From Rhodanobacter sp. (GTDB lineage Bacteria; Pseudomonadota; Gammaproteobacteria; Xanthomonadales; Rhodanobacteraceae), in NCBI GenBank assembly GCA_040371205.1, contig AP031382.1, positions 1,299,562 through 1,363,561 of the forward strand: a stretch of DNA of 64,000 nucleotides, in the 5' to 3' direction. The position numbers and the translations under genes are program-made. Below are positions 44,702 through 53,958 of this stretch, piece after piece; positions within the stretch are counted from its first letter, which is position 1; each line of letters begins with the position of its first letter. The notes under the pieces are model-generated. The model made no database searches and was not told the DNA's origin. It saw nothing but the letters and a program-made list of their open reading frames with translations.

Positions 44702-46132
44702 TCAGTTCACCACGTTCCCATTGGCGCCGTAGACGATGCCTTCGCATAGGTTGGTCAGTGCGTCATTCGCACGACTGCCGCCGGTATCGGTTTCCACGGC
44801 GCAGTGCGTGGCGCCGGTGGCATCCGAAGCGCTCTCCCAGCGGATGGCGCGGTGGTCGGGAAGGATCATCCACCAGAACTGGTCCCCTTCATCCAGCAGG
44901 ATCGCGTTCTGCCTCCATCCGTCATCGTGTTTCAGCTCGGGCAGTCGCTGTATCACGCGTATCTGCAACTGTGTGGCGATGTTGCGGTAGGTGGCACTTG
45001 CATCGTCTCGGTCATGGATGATGAAGCGGGTGCGCGGGGCGGCCCTCACGTGTTGCACGACACTGGGCGTGGTCTCGATGAGGTTCATTTCCGTATCGAG
45101 GCGCGCGAGGGTGTCTGCGGTATCAACGAGTCCGTTTCCATCGAGCCGCAGCCACACGTATAGGATAAGGTTGCCCGGTGAACCGGGGTGTTGCAGTTCC
45201 ACCTCGAGATCTGCGCCGTGGCCATCGTCGCCTTCAAAGTAAATGGCCTGGTTGATCCTGAAGTGCGAAGACAGCGCCCGCATGGCCGCGCCAGCCATCG
45301 TCTCGGCGCGAATCCGGTCCAACGGTTCGGATAAGCCAGCCTCAATCAATTCGGTCAGATCGATGGGGGCTTCGAGGCGCTCGCGATTTGCAGCTGTGCC
45401 TGGCATCAGTGCATGCAATGCGTGGGCAATGGCAGGTGCATATGTCGGCACACCACTCGGCGTGATCCACGGCAGCATGAGGGAGTGCGGGGACGTGCTT
45501 TCGGCCGAGAGGATGGCGTGATCGGCCATCTCGACCTCGACCGAGATGCGTGGGGAGTCGTCGAAGCGGAAGCTGGCGAAGCCACGCGTGAGCGTGGCTG
45601 CCAATGGCCCGGGGCGGCGCAGGGATTCGAGCAAGGCCGTGAATCTGGCCCGCAAGGCGCGATGGGTCTCGCGCTGCACGTCGTCCTGGGTAATGCTGTC
45701 TAACGCCGCATGCACATCGCGCGCGTTCAGGCCGAGCGATGCAATGTCGACCCGAGTCTGTGGTGGAGAGCGCAAGGCAGTTACCAGGTGTTCGACAGCC
45801 TCTGTCGGGACGGTTCGCGACGGGATGGCTTCCATGCTTGGTTTTGCCCCGAAGTCATTGCCATGGCTGCTGGTGCCGCTGAGCACGTAACCGCGGGCCG
45901 TGCGCTGGATGAGCAGTTCGGTCTGTAGCGGCGATTGGGGGCTGAGGCCATTCCAGTACGAGTGAATCGTCACCCGTACTGCCGGATTGGGAGGTGTCGC
46001 CGGAGCGGCCGATGGAGCAAGGAAGAGAGCAAGGAGCGGCGCAAGGAGCAGCGCAAGGAGCAGCGCAAGGAGCAGCGCAAGGAGCAGCGCTAGGGCTCGG
46101 AGCTTCGTTGTTGACATCTTTCCGTTCCGCAT
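44702..46132 (-). CDS. exported protein of unknown function with repeat-encoded signal peptide
   Basis: A 476-residue protein beginning MRNGKMSTTKLRALA and continuing into a very long hydrophobic core of ALLL units, about residues 13-40, before a cut near SAAPA. The core is encoded by a 12-bp tandem repeat (46031-46090). The mature protein has no recognised family; it contains a Cys near VETDTGG-type C-terminal residues (two Cys, ATHCAVE and TNLCEG). Other in-frame starts are at 46141 and 46117. It is isolated, with short gaps on both sides and no clear promoter. Confidence 0.75.
   Translation of the reverse strand: MRNGKMSTTKLRALALLLALLLALLLALLLAPLLALFLAPSAAPATPPNPAVRVTIHSYWNGLSPQSPLQTELLIQRTARGYVLSGTSSHGNDFGAKPSMEAIPSRTVPTEAVEHLVTALRSPPQTRVDIASLGLNARDVHAALDSITQDDVQRETHRALRARFTALLESLRRPGPLAATLTRGFASFRFDDSPRISVEVEMADHAILSAESTSPHSLMLPWITPSGVPTYAPAIAHALHALMPGTAANRERLEAPIDLTELIEAGLSEPLDRIRAETMAGAAMRALSSHFRINQAIYFEGDDGHGADLEVELQHPGSPGNLILYVWLRLDGNGLVDTADTLARLDTEMNLIETTPSVVQHVRAAPRTRFIIHDRDDASATYRNIATQLQIRVIQRLPELKHDDGWRQNAILLDEGDQFWWMILPDHRAIRWESASDATGATHCAVETDTGGSRANDALTNLCEGIVYGANGNVVN
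46031..46090. repeat. five tandem copies of a 12-bp repeat in a signal peptide
   Basis: The unit AAGGAGCAGCGC occurs four times exactly (46043-46090) and once with one change (46031-46042). On the minus strand each unit encodes Ala-Leu-Leu-Leu. A multiple of three keeps the frame, so slippage would lengthen or shorten the hydrophobic core without breaking the gene. Confidence 0.9.
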
Positions 46133-46271
46133 GGCTTCCATCCCTCGGTGTCGCCGTACTATCGCACGGCGTAGGCCGTGTGGATCCGGCAGGGGCGGAA
46201 GAACCGATCGCCGGGGCGGGCGTGTCGTCGTGCGTGACGGAAATGGAGGGATTCGCTGGATGATGGCGGGA

Positions 46272-46825
46272 TCAGGCGACGGCGTATTCGCCCATGCGGA
46301 TGTCGGGCCGAATCGGCAGCGTCGTGTCGCCGGCGATGAGTTGCAGTTCGCCATCCTGGATCAGGGATTGCAGGCGCATGCTGCGTTCCCAGAGGGTGGC
46401 CAGCTGCTGCAGGTCGGCGTGGTCGATGGCAAGCACGCTGAGGTTGTCGTGGCGCGCGAGCGTGTGGCGATCTTGTTCCACCAGATGTCGGCGGCCTGGC
46501 CGCCGTAGACCAGCACCACGACCTGCCGCGACTGGTTGCAGGCTTTGCGCAGGTGCGTTTCGTCGGGCAGGCCGACGTCGATCCACAGTTCGATCTCGCC
46601 GGTGTAGGTCTTGCGCTACAGCGCCGGCTCGTCGGTGTCGCTGAGTCCCTTGCCGAACTCCAGCCGCTCGTCGACATGCAGCGCGAAGGCGAGCAGGCGC
46701 AGCATCAGGCGCTCCTCGGTTTCCGGCGGATGCCGCGCGAGGGTCAGCGCATGGGTGGCGTAATAGTGCCGGTTCATGTCGCTGATCGACAGTTCGGCCT
46801 TGTGGATGGTGGCGGTGAACGCCAT
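46272..46825 (-). pseudogene. yaeQ: yaeQ paralogue, broken
   Basis: A second YaeQ-family copy, aligned along its length with 24677-25231. The first 69 residues are intact (MAFTATIHKAELSISDMNRH to SDTDEPAL). Then a TGG Trp codon has become TAG (46616-46618 on the plus strand reads CTA). Further on, one base is missing near 46463-46466 (CGTGTGGCG where the intact copy has CGTGCCGGCG), shifting the frame for the rest, which still reads LQSLIQDGELQLIAGDTTLP and IRMGEYAVA. The paralogues have many synonymous and some amino-acid differences, so the duplication or acquisition is not recent. Confidence 0.9.
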
Positions 46826-46986
46826 GGGCGTATTCGGTGGTTACAAGCCGATCATTGTACGTGGCGCTACCGGGCGGGAGGGGCTGGCGCGCAAGGCCCT
46901 CGGTGCGGAAGGGCAGGAGCTGAAGCGGTCGATGATGCAATACTTTGGCGGATGTCCTCGACTGCCCGGCCGGAGCACCCACCACG

Positions 46987-48510
46987 ATGAACGATCGACT
47001 CATCCGCAGCATCGCCATCGTCGGCGGCGGCTCGGCCGGCTGGATGGCGGCGGCCGCGCTGGCCAACGCGCTGCAGGGCAGTTGCCGCATCGAGCTGGTC
47101 GAATCCGAGGAGATCGGCACGGTCGGCGTGGGCGAGGCCACCTTGCCGCCGATCAAGGGCTTCAACCGCATGCTCGGCATCGATGAGAACGCGTTTCTCG
47201 CCGCCACCCAGGGCACCTTCAAGCTGGGCATCGACTTCCACGACTGGAGCCGGCTGGGGCAACGCTATTTCCATCCGTTCGGCGAGATCGGCGTGGCATT
47301 CGACTCGGTGCCGTTCCACCAGTACTGGCTGCGCGAGCGCGCACGCGGCGACACCACACCGCTGCAGGACTACGCCTTTGCGTGGGCCGCGGCGCGGCGC
47401 GGGCGCTTCGAGCGGCCGTCCGCCGATTCGCGCTATGTGCAGTCCAAGTTCGATTACGCCTACCACTTCGACGCCATGCTCTACGCGCGCTACCTGCGCG
47501 GCTACGCCGAGCAGCGCGGCGTGGTGCGCACCGAGGGCAAGGTGGTGGATGTCGCGCTGCGTCCGCACGACGGCTTCATCCGGTCGCTGACGCTGGAAGG
47601 CGGGGCGGTGGTGGAAGCCGATCTCTTCATCGACTGCTCGGGCTTCCGCGGCGTGCTGATCGAAGGCGCGCTGCACACCGGCTACGAGTCGTGGACGCAG
47701 TGGCTGCCGTGCGACCGCGCGGTGGCGGTGCCCAGCGCGCATGCGGAGGAGCCGGTGCCGTACACCCGCGCCACCGCGCGCGAGGCGGGCTGGCAGTGGC
47801 GCATCCCGCTGCAGCACCGGATGGGCAACGGCATGGTGTATTGCAGCCGGCACATCGGCGACGACGCGGCGGCGGCGCAGTTGTTGGCGAACCTCGACGG
47901 CAAGCCGCTGGGCGACCCGCGCCTGCTGCGCTTCGTTACCGGCCGCCGCCGCCTGTTCTGGAACCGCAACTGCGTGGCGCTGGGCCTGGCCGCCGGTTTC
48001 ATGGAGCCGATCGAATCGACCAGCATCCACCTGGTGCAGTCCTCGCTGGCGCGGCTGCTGGCGCTGTTCCCGGATCGCGATTTCGATCCGCTGGTGGCGC
48101 AGGAATTCAACCGGATCACGCAGGCCGAATACGAACGCATCCGCGATTTCCTGATACTGCATTACCACGCCACCCGGCGCGACGATGCGCCGCTGTGGCG
48201 CCAGACCGGCAGCATGGCGATCCCCGACACGCTGCAATACAAGATCGACCAGTTCCGCGGCAGCGGCCGCATCGTGGCCAAGTCGCTGGAGCTGTTCCAG
48301 AACCCGAACTGGCTGGCGGTGCTGGTCGGCCAGGAAATCATGCCGCTGCGGCACGATCCGCTGGCGGACATGCGCAGCGGGGTCGACGCCGGCCGGTATC
48401 TTGCCGACCTGCGCCAGGTGATCGAGGGCGCCGTGCAGGCGATGCCGACGCACGCGGAATACATCCGCCGGCACTGCGCCGCCGGGCAGGACGCCATGGC
48501 CGAGGCGTGA
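46987..48510 (+). CDS. flavin-dependent tryptophan halogenase family protein
   Basis: A 507-residue FADH2-dependent halogenase-like enzyme. It has the FAD-binding [10 protein letters not shown] near the start, the catalytic-Lys segment [11 protein letters not shown] matching the PrnA Lys79 region, and the second signature WQWRIPLQ (WxWxIP) that excludes monooxygenation. [16 protein letters not shown] and an [14 protein letters not shown] segment are also typical. Such genes in xanthomonads often lie near TonB-dependent receptors, but none is here, nor is a flavin reductase. Substrate unknown: free tryptophan, a peptide or another indole. The start at 46987 gives the family N-terminus. Confidence 0.93.
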   Translation: MNDRLIRSIAIVGGGSAGWMAAAALANALQGSCRIELVESEEIGTVGVGEATLPPIKGFNRMLGIDENAFLAATQGTFKLGIDFHDWSRLGQRYFHPFGEIGVAFDSVPFHQYWLRERARGDTTPLQDYAFAWAAARRGRFERPSADSRYVQSKFDYAYHFDAMLYARYLRGYAEQRGVVRTEGKVVDVALRPHDGFIRSLTLEGGAVVEADLFIDCSGFRGVLIEGALHTGYESWTQWLPCDRAVAVPSAHAEEPVPYTRATAREAGWQWRIPLQHRMGNGMVYCSRHIGDDAAAAQLLANLDGKPLGDPRLLRFVTGRRRLFWNRNCVALGLAAGFMEPIESTSIHLVQSSLARLLALFPDRDFDPLVAQEFNRITQAEYERIRDFLILHYHATRRDDAPLWRQTGSMAIPDTLQYKIDQFRGSGRIVAKSLELFQNPNWLAVLVGQEIMPLRHDPLADMRSGVDAGRYLADLRQVIEGAVQAMPTHAEYIRRHCAAGQDAMAEA

Positions 48511-48534
48511 CGGCGCAGGGGCCGTTCGCTTTCT

Positions 48535-48681
48535 TTACCCGACGACGGTCTCGCCGTGGCGCCAATGGCTGGGCGCCGGTTCGCCCGTCACCTTGCCGTC
48601 GGCATCCGGCATCTGCAGCGACGGCGGGCCGTCCTTGGCGACCTTCATCACGATGCGCGGATGGCCCTGCCGGTGGTTCAT
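48535..48681 (-). CDS. possible 48-residue small ORF (uncertain)
   Basis: Minus-strand translation MNHRQGHPRIVMKVAKDGPP to GEPAPSHWRHGETVVG looks compositionally ordinary and fills most of the 309-bp gap before the metallo-hydrolase. No family, ribosome site or promoter was found, so it may be chance. Confidence 0.3.
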   Translation of the reverse strand: MNHRQGHPRIVMKVAKDGPPSLQMPDADGKVTGEPAPSHWRHGETVVG

Positions 48682-48819
48682 GGCGAGCTGCACGCCGCGG
48701 TTGCTATCGCGGTGCGTCGCGCGCGCGACGAAGCCGGGCATGAAGGCAGCGGCACTTGGCTCGGTTGGGCGCTGCCCCCATGGTCTACGGGAATGGCTGG
48801 CGATGACGGAGCGTGCGAC

Positions 48820-49953
48820 ATGAAATCCTTTGGCAAACCGTCGCAGGGCGAGCGACTGGAGCGGCTGCGCGATCTGCCGATGTGGGACGGCGAGCGTTTG
48901 CGCAACATCCATCCGGTGTTGCCCGGCTTGCGCGATCCGCAGGCACCGCGGCCGACGTTGCGCGAGTTCCTGTGCGGCGACGACCAGCGCACGCCGCCCG
49001 GACCATTGCCCTCGAACGACCCGCGCGAGGCATGGCTGCGGAAGCCCGCGAGCGGGCTGCGCGCCACCTGGCTGGGCCATTCCACCGTGCTGCTGGAGAT
49101 CGACGGCTGGCGGGTGCTCACCGACCCGGTGTGGGGTCAGCGCGCCTCGCCGTTCACCCTGCTTGGCCCGAAGCGTTTCCAGCCGGTGCCGGTGGGATTG
49201 CGCGACCTGCCCGCGGTCGACGCCGTGGTCATCTCGCACGACCACTACGATCACCTGGACTACCCGACGATCCGCGCGCTGGCGAAGTCGAAGGTGCCGT
49301 TCGTCACGTCGTTGGGTGTCGGCGCCCATCTCGAAAGCTGGGGCATCGCGCCTTCGCGCATCACCGAACTGGTGTGGTGGCAAAGCCATCGCGTGCCGGG
49401 CACCGGGCTCACCATCACCGCTGCACCCTCGCAGCATTTTTCCGGTCGCGGCCTGAAGGACCGCAATCAGACCTTGTGGTCGTCGATGGTGATGGCCGGC
49501 GAGCGGCACCGCGTGTTCTTCAGCGGCGATACCGGGCTGACCACTGAATACGAGGCCATCCGCGACCGGCTCGGCCCATTCGACCTGGTGATGCTCGAAG
49601 TCGGCGCGTTCCATCCGTCCTGGGGCGACATCCATCTCGGCCCGGCCAATGCGCTGGCGGCGCACCGGCTGCTCGGCGGCGGCGTGTTGATGCCGGTGCA
49701 CTGGGGCACGTTCGCACTGTCCACGCATGCCTGGGACGAGCCGGTCGAGGACCTGCTCGCGCTGGCCGACCCCCACGACACCGCGCTGCTGCTGCCGCGC
49801 CTCGGTGAGCCGGTCGAGCCGGTCGAGCGCCGGGAAGTGCAGCCGTGGTGGCGCGGCCGGTCCGTCGGCGACGGGCCCTCGGTTCAACCCGGAACAATCG
49901 AGGGCGCCGTGGGCGACCGGTTGGGCGATCAGCTGCCTTGGCCCATGGATTGA
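48820..49953 (+). CDS. metallo-beta-lactamase-fold hydrolase (UlaG/NAPE-PLD-like)
   Basis: A 377-residue enzyme of the Lactamase_B_2 type. Metal ligands are in ISHDHYDHLDY (HxHxDH), a further His in APSQHFSG, the Asp in FFSGDTGLT and a His near MPVHWGTF. Substrates of this group include phospholipids (NAPE-PLD) and lactones; the specific one is unknown. The ATG at 48820 has GGAG about nine bases upstream; longer in-frame extensions lack support. It is expected in the cytoplasm, with no signal peptide. Confidence 0.88.
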   Translation: MKSFGKPSQGERLERLRDLPMWDGERLRNIHPVLPGLRDPQAPRPTLREFLCGDDQRTPPGPLPSNDPREAWLRKPASGLRATWLGHSTVLLEIDGWRVLTDPVWGQRASPFTLLGPKRFQPVPVGLRDLPAVDAVVISHDHYDHLDYPTIRALAKSKVPFVTSLGVGAHLESWGIAPSRITELVWWQSHRVPGTGLTITAAPSQHFSGRGLKDRNQTLWSSMVMAGERHRVFFSGDTGLTTEYEAIRDRLGPFDLVMLEVGAFHPSWGDIHLGPANALAAHRLLGGGVLMPVHWGTFALSTHAWDEPVEDLLALADPHDTALLLPRLGEPVEPVERREVQPWWRGRSVGDGPSVQPGTIEGAVGDRLGDQLPWPMD

Positions 49954-50067
49954 GCGGCTGATGGTGGATGCGGGAGGCGAGTGCCGCCGCACGACCTCGC
50001 CAGGTGCGGCCGGCCGAGACGCGGCGCGTGGCCGCTCCGGTTAGCGCCATCGCGGCCACGCGCGGTG

Positions 50068-50769
50068 TCAGGCGGCCACGTCCACCAGTACCAGTTCGGC
50101 GTCTTCCAGCGCGGTGACGCGCAAGATGGGTTCGTCGCGGATCGCCGCGCCGTCGCGGGCGTCCAGCTTCACGCCGTTGAGTTCCACCGTGCCGCGGGCC
50201 GGCACCAGGTAGCCGTGGCGGTGCGGCGCCATCGCGTATTCCGCCGTCTCGCCGGCTTTCAGCGTGGCGCCCAGCACGCGCGCGTCGGCACGCAGGGGCA
50301 GCGCGTCGGCGTCGCCGGGGATGCCGCTGGCCAGCGCCACGAAGCGCCCGGCGCGCTCGCCGCGGGGAAACGGCCGCGTACCCCACGACGGCGGCTGGCC
50401 GTGTGCGTCGGGGATGATCCAGATCTGGAAGATGCGCGTGGTCTCGTTCTCCATGTTGTATTCGGCATGGGTGATGCCGCTGCCGGCGCTCATCACCTGC
50501 ACGTCGCCCGCCACCGTGCGGCCCTTGTTGCCGAGGTTGTCCTGGTGGCTGATCGCACCCTCGCGCACATACGTGATGATCTCCATCTCGGCGTGCGGAT
50601 GCGGCGGGAAGCCGGTGTGCGGCGCGATGGTGTCGTCGTTCCACACGCGCAGCGCGCCCCAGCCCATGCGCGCCGCGTCGTGGTAGCCGGCAAACGAGAA
50701 GTGGTGCTTCGCGTCGAGCCAGCCGTGGTCGGCGCCGCCGAGGCGGTCGAAAGGCCTGCGTTCGATCAT
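50068..50769 (-). CDS. pirin family protein
   Basis: A 233-residue bicupin. The N-terminal cupin holds the metal-site motifs FPPHPHAEMEIITYV and GSGITHAEYN (His-x-His...His...Glu) of pirins such as YhhW, which oxidise quercetin or bind iron. The C-terminal cupin has GYLVPARGTVELNGV. GAGG lies seven bases before the ATG at 50769. The gene is flanked by GST and metallo-hydrolase genes, and a shared stress response is conceivable but not shown. Confidence 0.92.
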   Translation of the reverse strand: MIERRPFDRLGGADHGWLDAKHHFSFAGYHDAARMGWGALRVWNDDTIAPHTGFPPHPHAEMEIITYVREGAISHQDNLGNKGRTVAGDVQVMSAGSGITHAEYNMENETTRIFQIWIIPDAHGQPPSWGTRPFPRGERAGRFVALASGIPGDADALPLRADARVLGATLKAGETAEYAMAPHRHGYLVPARGTVELNGVKLDARDGAAIRDEPILRVTALEDAELVLVDVAA

Positions 50770-50925
50770 GCGAGTGTCCTCATGGATGGATGCGCACAGC
50801 ATGGGGGCTGGCCGGGCGCGGGGAAACCGGCAGTGGGTGAACGGATTGTTTCTGCCGAAGATGCAGTTCCTGCCACGCGTTGCAGGGCGAGCAGGTGGTT
50901 CGGCAAGCGCGTGGGCGGCGCCTTG

Positions 50926-51579
50926 TCAGCTCGCCGTCTGCTGGCCGGCGAACACCGCCAACTGGGCGGCGAAGGCGCGCTGGAAGGCGGGACGCGCCTC
51001 GCCGCGGGCGACGTAGGCGGCGAGGTTGGGGTACTCGTCGAGCAGGCCCGAGGGCCGCAGGCGCAGCAGGGCATGCACCATCATGAGGTCGCCTGCGCTG
51101 AATGCGCCGTCGAGCCAGTCGGCATCGCCGAGGCGGTCGGACAGTTCGCCTGCGCGCTGGCGGATGCGTTCCCTGACCAGCGGCAGCCGCTCGGCGGACC
51201 ACGGCTTGTCGGCTTCCTGGAACCTGGCGTTCTGCAGTTCGAGGATGGGCGGCTCCACCGTGTTGAGCGCCGCGAACATCCAGGCGACTGCGCGCGCCCT
51301 CGCGTTCGCATCCTCCGGCAGCAGTCCGGCACGACGCTGCGCAATGTGCAGCACGATGGCGCCGGATTCGAACAGCACCAGATCGCCTTCCTCGTAGGTG
51401 GGGATCTGCCCGAACGGATGCAGCGCGCGGTGCGCGGCTTGCTTCATTGCGTCGAACGGGACCAGCCGGACCGCGTAGGGTTGCCCCACTTCTTCAAGTG
51501 CCCAGCGCACGCGCGTGTCGCGAGCGAGCCCCTGGCCGCGGTCGGGCGAACGTTCGAAGGCGGTGATGGTGGGGATCAT
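50926..51579 (-). CDS. glutathione S-transferase family protein
   Basis: A 217-residue GST. The thioredoxin-like N-terminal domain (ITAFERSPDRGQGLARDTRV, then FGQIPTYEEGDLVLFESGAI with the Ser-x-Ala of the glutathione loop) is followed by a helical domain with DWLDGAFSAGDLMMVHALLRL. Expected to conjugate or reduce small electrophiles; class and substrate are unknown. A VOC-family gene is immediately upstream, 30 bp away, and likely cotranscribed. Confidence 0.9.
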   Translation of the reverse strand: MIPTITAFERSPDRGQGLARDTRVRWALEEVGQPYAVRLVPFDAMKQAAHRALHPFGQIPTYEEGDLVLFESGAIVLHIAQRRAGLLPEDANARARAVAWMFAALNTVEPPILELQNARFQEADKPWSAERLPLVRERIRQRAGELSDRLGDADWLDGAFSAGDLMMVHALLRLRPSGLLDEYPNLAAYVARGEARPAFQRAFAAQLAVFAGQQTAS

Positions 51580-51609
51580 GCGGCGGGTTTCCTGGAGGGA
51601 TGGCTGCGT

Positions 51610-52089
51610 TCAGCCGCGCCGTGCGGCCTCGATGGCGGCGATGTCGATCTTCGTCATCGTCATCATGGCCTCGAAGGCGCGCCTGGCCGCGGCAGGGTCG
51701 GGATCGGTGATGGCAGCGACCAGGGCGCGCGGCGTGATCTGCCACGACAACCCCCATCGGTCCCTGCACCAGCCGCAGGCGCTGGCCTGTCCGCCGGCGT
51801 CGATGATCGCGTTCCACAAGCGGTCAGTCTCGGCCTGGTCGTCGGTGGACACCTGGAACGAGAAGGCGTCGGTGTGCGGAACCCCGGGGCCGCCGTTCAG
51901 GCCCAGGCAGGGGATGCCCATCACCGTGAATTCCACCGTCAGCACGTCACCCTGCTTGCCCGCCGGGTAATCGCCGGGTGCGTGATGCACCGCAGCGACG
52001 GCGCTGTTGGGGAATGTACGGGCATAGAACGTCGCGGCTTCCAGCGCGGCGCCGTCGTACCAGAGGCAGATCGTGTTCCGGCCGGTCAT
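51610..52089 (-). CDS. VOC family protein (PhnB / 3-demethylubiquinone-9 methyltransferase-like)
   Basis: A 159-residue protein with the vicinal-oxygen-chelate beta-alpha-beta fold. It starts NTICLWYDGAALEAATFYARTFPNS (shown only as NTICLWYD), followed by FPNSAVAAVHHAP, GIPCLGLNGGP and CGWCRDRWGLSWQITPRAL, all characteristic of the PhnB-like group. Activity is unassigned for most members. GGGAG is placed seven bases before the ATG. It probably forms a two-gene unit with the GST downstream. Confidence 0.92.
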   Translation of the reverse strand: MTGRNTICLWYDGAALEAATFYARTFPNSAVAAVHHAPGDYPAGKQGDVLTVEFTVMGIPCLGLNGGPGVPHTDAFSFQVSTDDQAETDRLWNAIIDAGGQASACGWCRDRWGLSWQITPRALVAAITDPDPAAARRAFEAMMTMTKIDIAAIEAARRG

Positions 52090-52598
52090 GTCGGTTCTCC
52101 CGGTGTGGGGCGAGGCGTGCGCTACTTCCGGACTGCCCGCCCTGCGGCGGTGCCGTCAGGCTGGCATGCGGTCGCTTGATGGCTCCGGAAGGTTCCGCCG
52201 GCTTACAGATACGGCGGTATCGTGGGCAGACTGTAGCGCCAACCGGGATGGCGATGGGGAGTGCGGAAGGTGGTTTGTGCAGTGCAGCAGCGCCTGTCGT
52301 CCATGGGCTGCAGGCCCTGTCTGGAGCCTGCCGCTTGACTTGCCGGGGTGTGGTTGGCGGTATGCTATGGCGGTGAACGGATGACTTCTTGCCCATGCGT
52401 GCGTGCATTGCAGGAGTCAATCTGCGGGCAGGCATTCGATCGGGGGTGTCCGCCAGGCAGGGGGCTGGCACACAGCATCGAAAGCATCCGGTTTCGCATC
52501 AACAATCAATGGGCGGCTACGTCCGTCATGTCCCACGGGGCAAGCGCCAAACCCCTGGTGTGCCCGTGTTTTCCCGCTGGTAATCAATGGAAATCATC
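52090..52598 (+). other. 509-bp upstream gap of the secreted beta-sandwich gene
   Basis: No gene is supported. TTGACT (52335-52340) and TATGCT (52361-52366) could be promoter hexamers, but their 20-bp spacing is longer than usual. No riboswitch class was recognised in the long leader that would follow. Confidence 0.3.
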
Positions 52599-52985
52599 AT
52601 GAACAAAATCTTCTCGATCCGTTCCGCTTCGCGCCATCTGGTTCGCGGTCTGGCGCTGGCCGGCGTCGTCGGCGCGCTTGCCGTGACGGGCATGTCCACG
52701 GCCAGTGCGCAGTCCACGTCCGGTTCGATCTTCGGCAAGGCTCCGGCGGGCTATACCGTTTCCGCACGCAGCACCGCCACCGGCGGTGGCCGCACGGTGG
52801 TGGTGGATTCCTCCGGCCGTTATTCGGCGAATGCGCTGCCGTCGGGCACCTACAATGTCACGCTGAAGCAGATCGGCCACCCGGTCGCCGTGCACAACAA
52901 CGTGGAAGTGATCGTGGGCCGCGGCGTCGAAGTGGACTTCGATTGCAGCACGATGAAGTGCGATTCGGCGGCTGCCGCGAAGTAA
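52599..52985 (+). CDS. secreted carboxypeptidase-regulatory-like domain protein
   Basis: A 128-residue protein with a signal peptide (residues 1-38, cut near SAQST) and a single beta-sandwich: GSIFGKAPAGYTVSARS, RTVVVDSSGRYSANALPSG and TYNVTLKQIG. This is the carboxypeptidase regulatory-like repeat that normally forms the N-terminal part of TonB-dependent receptors (OmpA-related group) in xanthomonads, here encoded alone. The C-terminus ends with two Cys (DCSTMKCD). An ATG at 52587 in frame is possible. A strong bidirectional terminator follows. Confidence 0.8.
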   Translation: MNKIFSIRSASRHLVRGLALAGVVGALAVTGMSTASAQSTSGSIFGKAPAGYTVSARSTATGGGRTVVVDSSGRYSANALPSGTYNVTLKQIGHPVAVHNNVEVIVGRGVEVDFDCSTMKCDSAAAAK

Positions 52986-53032
52986 GCCAGCGGGCACGAG
53001 TTGCCCCGGTTTGCGCTACGCGGACCAACGAA

Positions 53033-53064
53033 AAGGCCCGACGGGAAACCGCCGGGCCTTTTTT
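53033..53064. terminator. bidirectional intrinsic terminator
   Basis: AAGGCCCG (53033-53040) pairs with CGGGCCTT (53053-53060). The interior CGG and CCG continue the stem around a GAAA tetraloop, and a T-run follows. On the minus strand a four-T run follows the reverse hairpin, so it can serve both convergent genes. Confidence 0.92.
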
Positions 53065-53891
53065 CAGGCGATGGAGGCGGCGGGCTGCTCCGCCAGCAGG
53101 AAGCCGAGCGCTGCCTCGCACGGCGCATCGACCTTCAGCGCGAGCAGCGCGTCGGCGCGGGTGCGGCCCAGCGTGACGGCGGCGACCGGCTTGCCGGCCT
53201 GCGCCGCGGCATGGGCAAAGCGGTAGCCGGAATACACCATCAGCGAGGAGCCGACTACCAGCATCGCGTCGGCGCTGCGGCAGGCGTCCATCGCGGCGGC
53301 CACGCGCTCGCGGGGCACGTTCTCGCCGAAGAACACCACGTCAGGTTTCACGATGCCGGCGCAGTGCGGGCAGGGCGGTACGCTGAAGCTGGCGAAGTCC
53401 TGGTTTTCGAGGTCGGCATCGCCGTCCGGCGCGTCGGCGGCGTCGAGATTTGCCCAGTCGGGATTGCGCGCGAGCAGCGCAAGCTGGAATTCCTGGCGCG
53501 GGCCGCGCCACTCGCAGCTCATGCAGCGCACGGCGTCGAGCCGTCCGTGCAAGTCGACCACGCCGGTGCTGCCTGCGCGCTGATGCAAGCCGTCCACGTT
53601 CTGCGTGACCAGCCGCTCGATCCGGCCTAGTCGTTCCAGCTCGACCAGCGCGCGGTGCGTGGCGTTCGGTTGCGCGCGGCCGAAGCGGCGCCAGCCGACC
53701 AGGCTGCGCGCCCAGTAGCGCTGGCGGGTGTGCGCCTCCTGCATGAAGGCGGCGTAGGTGACCGGCGGCGTGCGCTTCCACTGGCCGTCGCGGTCGCGGT
53801 AGTCGGGGATGCCCGAAGCCGTGCTGCAACCCGCGCCGGTCAGCACGAACAGGCGCGGATGGGCTTCGATGAAGGCTTGCAGCGGAGTCAT
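53064..53891 (-). CDS. NAD-dependent sirtuin deacylase (class II / SIRT4-like)
   Basis: A 275-residue sirtuin. NAD-binding signatures are VLTGAGCSTASGIPDYRD, the catalytic His segment VTQNVDGLHQRAG and the late VGSSLMVYSGYRF. Two zinc Cys pairs occur in VRCMSCEWRG and PPCPHCAG. Members remove acyl groups from lysine. The ATG at 53891 is preferred to an upstream in-frame start at 53921. It is convergent with the secreted protein across the terminator. Confidence 0.93.
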   Translation of the reverse strand: MTPLQAFIEAHPRLFVLTGAGCSTASGIPDYRDRDGQWKRTPPVTYAAFMQEAHTRQRYWARSLVGWRRFGRAQPNATHRALVELERLGRIERLVTQNVDGLHQRAGSTGVVDLHGRLDAVRCMSCEWRGPRQEFQLALLARNPDWANLDAADAPDGDADLENQDFASFSVPPCPHCAGIVKPDVVFFGENVPRERVAAAMDACRSADAMLVVGSSLMVYSGYRFAHAAAQAGKPVAAVTLGRTRADALLALKVDAPCEAALGFLLAEQPAASIA

Positions 53892-53958
53892 GGATCGATG
53901 GGCGGACGAAGGGCCGGGCATCGCGGATGGCGCAAGGCCCAGCCCTTCATCCGGCGTG

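Noticed and set aside
52090-52598. riboswitch in the long leader before 52599
   Set aside because: The sequence was compared by eye with the c-di-GMP-I pattern and lacks its conserved core; no other class was recognised.
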